In this document: positions 5,776-6,867 of the stretch, piece after piece
How the letters are laid out: the number at the start of each line of letters is the position of its first letter
How positions within the stretch are numbered: position 1 is the stretch's first letter
Assembly (NCBI GenBank): GCA_023258775.1
Contig: JALQWJ010000078.1
Location: 1-6,867 of the forward strand
DNA: 6,867 bases
Origin: Burkholderiaceae bacterium
GTDB taxonomy: Bacteria; Pseudomonadota; Gammaproteobacteria; Burkholderiales; Burkholderiaceae_E
Reading direction: 5' to 3'
Notes under the pieces: model-generated
Seen by the model: the letters and a program-made list of their open reading frames with translations, nothing else
Told to the model about the DNA's origin: nothing
Databases searched by the model: none
Position numbers and translations under genes: made by a program

Positions 5776-6095
5776 CGCGATTCATAGTCTTTTTGAATCG
5801 ATTGCGCTCGCGCAAAATAAGCCCTTGCGTCTGAAAATGCGGTCAGATCGCTGGTTTCGCAGCTGATGACCGATTTTGACGCTAGCGCAACAATACCAAC
5901 AGCTCGGGTATTTTCCGGTTCACCTTCAACGACAAATATTGCCCGGTTTGAGCCATTCACATACCAAGCACCGATCAGTCGGCATTGCGCCGACTGGAAT
6001 AGCGACTCCACCTGCGACTGCCTGTCTTCGGGGTGGGTCATGAACCATTCCATCGCCTGTGGGGCGTAACTGATGTTAAGCATTACAAGGGCCAT
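5733..6095 (-). CDS. GYD-domain-like protein (dimeric alpha/beta barrel type)
   Basis: 120 residues from ATG 6093-6095. The pattern resembles the GYD family: a first strand (MALVMLNISYAPQ), a helix after PEDR (23-36), a second strand (RLIGAWYVNG, 39-48), a third strand (NRAIFVVEGE, 50-59), a second helix after EN, then SVISCETSDLTAF (75-87). The Gly-Tyr-Asp that names the family is Gly-Ser-Asn here (48-50), and a 20-residue polar C-terminal tail follows the domain. Such small ferredoxin-fold proteins usually dimerise; no reaction is known for most. The start is chosen because GGAG (6102-6105) lies 6 bases before it. The upstream in-frame ATGs at 6128 and 6107 lack good ribosome sites. The coding end overlaps the MORN gene tail-to-tail by 43 bases, and the gene diverges from the CMD-family gene across 98 bases. 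A DUF3303-type relative is an alternative reading. Confidence 0.75.
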   Translation of the reverse strand: MALVMLNISYAPQAMEWFMTHPEDRQSQVESLFQSAQCRLIGAWYVNGSNRAIFVVEGEPENTRAVGIVALASKSVISCETSDLTAFSDARAYFARAQSIQKDYESRQTGSVPSFLASNG

Positions 6096-6101
6096 TCTTT
6101 T

Positions 6102-6105
6102 CTCC
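6102..6105 (-). promoter_or_regulatory. Shine-Dalgarno site fixing the start of the GYD-like gene
   Basis: GGAG on the minus strand lies 6 bases before ATG 6093-6095. It decides against the two upstream in-frame ATGs. Confidence 0.6.
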
Positions 6106-6158
6106 ATCGCTGCGCCGTTCTCAGGCATTCGTGATCAGTATGCTTCATCTGCCATAAT

Positions 6159-6168
6159 TAGCATGCTA
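6159..6168. promoter_or_regulatory. Perfect 10-base palindrome in a divergent intergenic region
   Basis: TAGCATGCTA is its own reverse complement. It sits between the start codons of the GYD-like gene (minus) and the CMD-family gene (plus), beside the AT-rich CATAATTA that could serve as a -10 region. A CTTCATCT direct repeat flanks it (6143-6150 and 6175-6182, 32 bases apart). It is a possible operator serving both genes, unproven. Confidence 0.35.
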
Positions 6169-6183
6169 CGCGCCCTTCATCTT

Positions 6184-6187
6184 GGAG
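6184..6187 (+). promoter_or_regulatory. Shine-Dalgarno site fixing the start of the CMD-family gene
   Basis: GGAG lies 6 bases before ATG 6194. The in-frame TTG at 6182 overlaps this site and is therefore rejected as start. Confidence 0.7.
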
Positions 6188-6193
6188 CTCTTT

Positions 6194-6736
6194 ATGCGCA
6201 TTCCACCAAAACCGAATGATTTGTCGGAGCCAGCCGAAACGATTGCTGCGATGCGCAAGCGTCGCGGTGGACCGCTTTCGAACCTAGACCGTATTCTTCT
6301 GAATTCCCCGCCGATGGCAAAGGCCTGGAATGATTTTATGGGCATCATCCGTGGCGACATCATGGTTGACGCACGAGTTCGGGAGTTGGTGATTTGCTCC
6401 CTGGCTGCCTTGCATTCGACAGATGCTGCCTTTAATCAGCACCTAGCAGCTTTTCGCAAGCTCGGTGGCAATGAAATGCAGGCATCGGCCCTGCGTGATC
6501 CGGTAACAGCGGTGGGCAATCGAGCACTTTTCCCAGGTCTTGACCGAGCAATCCTTGCGCTCACAGTCGAAATGACTCGCAAAACCAAGGTTAGTGACCC
6601 GGTGGTTGCGGCTATCCGCACTGCCCTCAACGAACAACAGTTGCTTGACTTAATGAGCCTGACCGCTTCTTACATCATGGTGTTTCGCTTCATGGCTGCA
6701 CTTGGTTTTACAGAGGCAGACGGTTGCCCTGAATAA
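6194..6736 (+). CDS. Carboxymuconolactone decarboxylase (CMD/AhpD-fold) family protein
   Basis: 180 residues. The family pattern runs through the centre: a helix with MAKAWNDFMGIIRG (41-54), then DARVRELVICSLAALHSTDAA (59-79) with the conserved Arg63-Glu64, then FNQHLAAFRKLGG (80-92) with the conserved His83 and Gly91. A second all-helical half includes LDRAILALTVEMTR (106-119) and LNEQQLLDLMSLTASYIMVFRFMAALG (135-161). The paired C-x2-C of AhpD peroxidases is absent; a single Cys67 precedes His74. It is therefore unlikely to be a thiol peroxidase and is closer to the non-peroxidase CMD branch, whose members are mostly of unknown substrate. There is no signal peptide. It is divergent from the GYD-like gene and followed at once by the purB-like start. 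Confidence 0.85.
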   Translation: MRIPPKPNDLSEPAETIAAMRKRRGGPLSNLDRILLNSPPMAKAWNDFMGIIRGDIMVDARVRELVICSLAALHSTDAAFNQHLAAFRKLGGNEMQASALRDPVTAVGNRALFPGLDRAILALTVEMTRKTKVSDPVVAAIRTALNEQQLLDLMSLTASYIMVFRFMAALGFTEADGCPE

Positions 6737-6792
6737 GGATCGATGATGCGCAACGATACGGCGCAGATCCTCGTAAATCAGGGCAAAGTCTC

Positions 6793-6867
6793 ATGGCCAG
6801 TTTTCTCAATCCACTTCAATGCTGGGATGGCCGCTTTGCCGAAGCAGGCTCCCCACTCGCTAAACCC
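6793..6867 (+). CDS. purB: Possible adenylosuccinate lyase, first 25 codons (3' end outside window)
   Basis: Open frame from ATG 6793 to the window edge, beginning MASFLNPLQCWDGRF. The Asn-Pro-Leu followed by Asp-Gly-Arg-Phe resembles the conserved N-terminus of adenylosuccinate lyase (Ser-Pro-Leu-Asp-Gly-Arg-Tyr in most homologues), here with a Cys-Trp insertion. If correct, the enzyme acts in purine synthesis, splitting SAICAR and adenylosuccinate to release fumarate. Only a weak AGGG ribosome site precedes the ATG. A competing frame from ATG 6743 or 6746, with AAGGA just upstream, is also open to the edge but encodes nothing recognisable. With 25 residues the call is tentative. Confidence 0.4.
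   Translation, partial: MASFLNPLQCWDGRFAEAGSPLAKP

Noticed and set aside
5778..5815. Two small inverted repeats after the MORN stop (CGATTCA/TGAATCG and TTGCG/CGCAA) as a terminator
   Set aside because: The stems are short, neither is followed by a T-run on either strand, and both lie inside the coding part of the GYD-like gene.
6743..6867. Alternative open frame from ATG 6743/6746 at the right edge
   Set aside because: AAGGA lies just upstream, but the 41 residues match nothing I know, whereas the frame from 6793 resembles the start of adenylosuccinate lyase. The choice is not certain.

Overview
The window reads as chromosomal DNA of a proteobacterium with a G+C content near one half. Betaproteobacteria seem most likely, but this is an inference. 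The grounds are the PCuAC-type periplasmic copper chaperone, a near-consensus sigma-54 promoter, clear Shine-Dalgarno sites and dense gene packing. No RNA gene, insertion sequence, CRISPR array, attachment site or replication origin was recognised.

Left edge (1-861, minus strand): the first 287 residues of a bacterial transglutaminase-like protein. They hold a Bact_transglu_N domain and a complete Cys-His-Asp core, and the gene runs off the window. A sigma-54 type -24/-12 element lies just upstream (895-911).

Centre left (1021-2888, plus strand): four closely packed genes. They encode a secreted PCuAC copper chaperone with a perfect H-x10-M-x21-H-x-M motif, an unrecognised 179-residue protein built from two copies of a Cys-Cys-x2-Cys-x-Trp-Trp module, a stand-alone tandem-CBS protein, and a MarR-like winged-helix regulator. 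The last three are 15 and 8 bases apart and look like one operon. The chaperone is 54 bases ahead and may belong to it.

Centre right (3094-5775, plus strand): a 68-residue hypothetical protein, then a GTG-initiated 810-residue protein made almost entirely of 31 MORN units. Thirty units are exactly 23 residues long and one is 22. Its 3' end overlaps the tail of a convergent GYD-like gene (5733-6095, minus strand) by 43 bases.

Right edge: a carboxymuconolactone decarboxylase-family gene (6194-6736, plus strand) diverges from the GYD-like gene across a 98-base spacer that contains a perfect 10-base palindrome. The window ends in what may be the first 25 codons of purB (adenylosuccinate lyase).

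The parts most likely to be undescribed are the duplicated Cys-rich protein with its CBS and winged-helix partners, and the long, strictly phased MORN protein. The functional link among the four centre-left genes (metal or redox handling, ligand sensing, transcriptional control) is inferred from position and motifs only.
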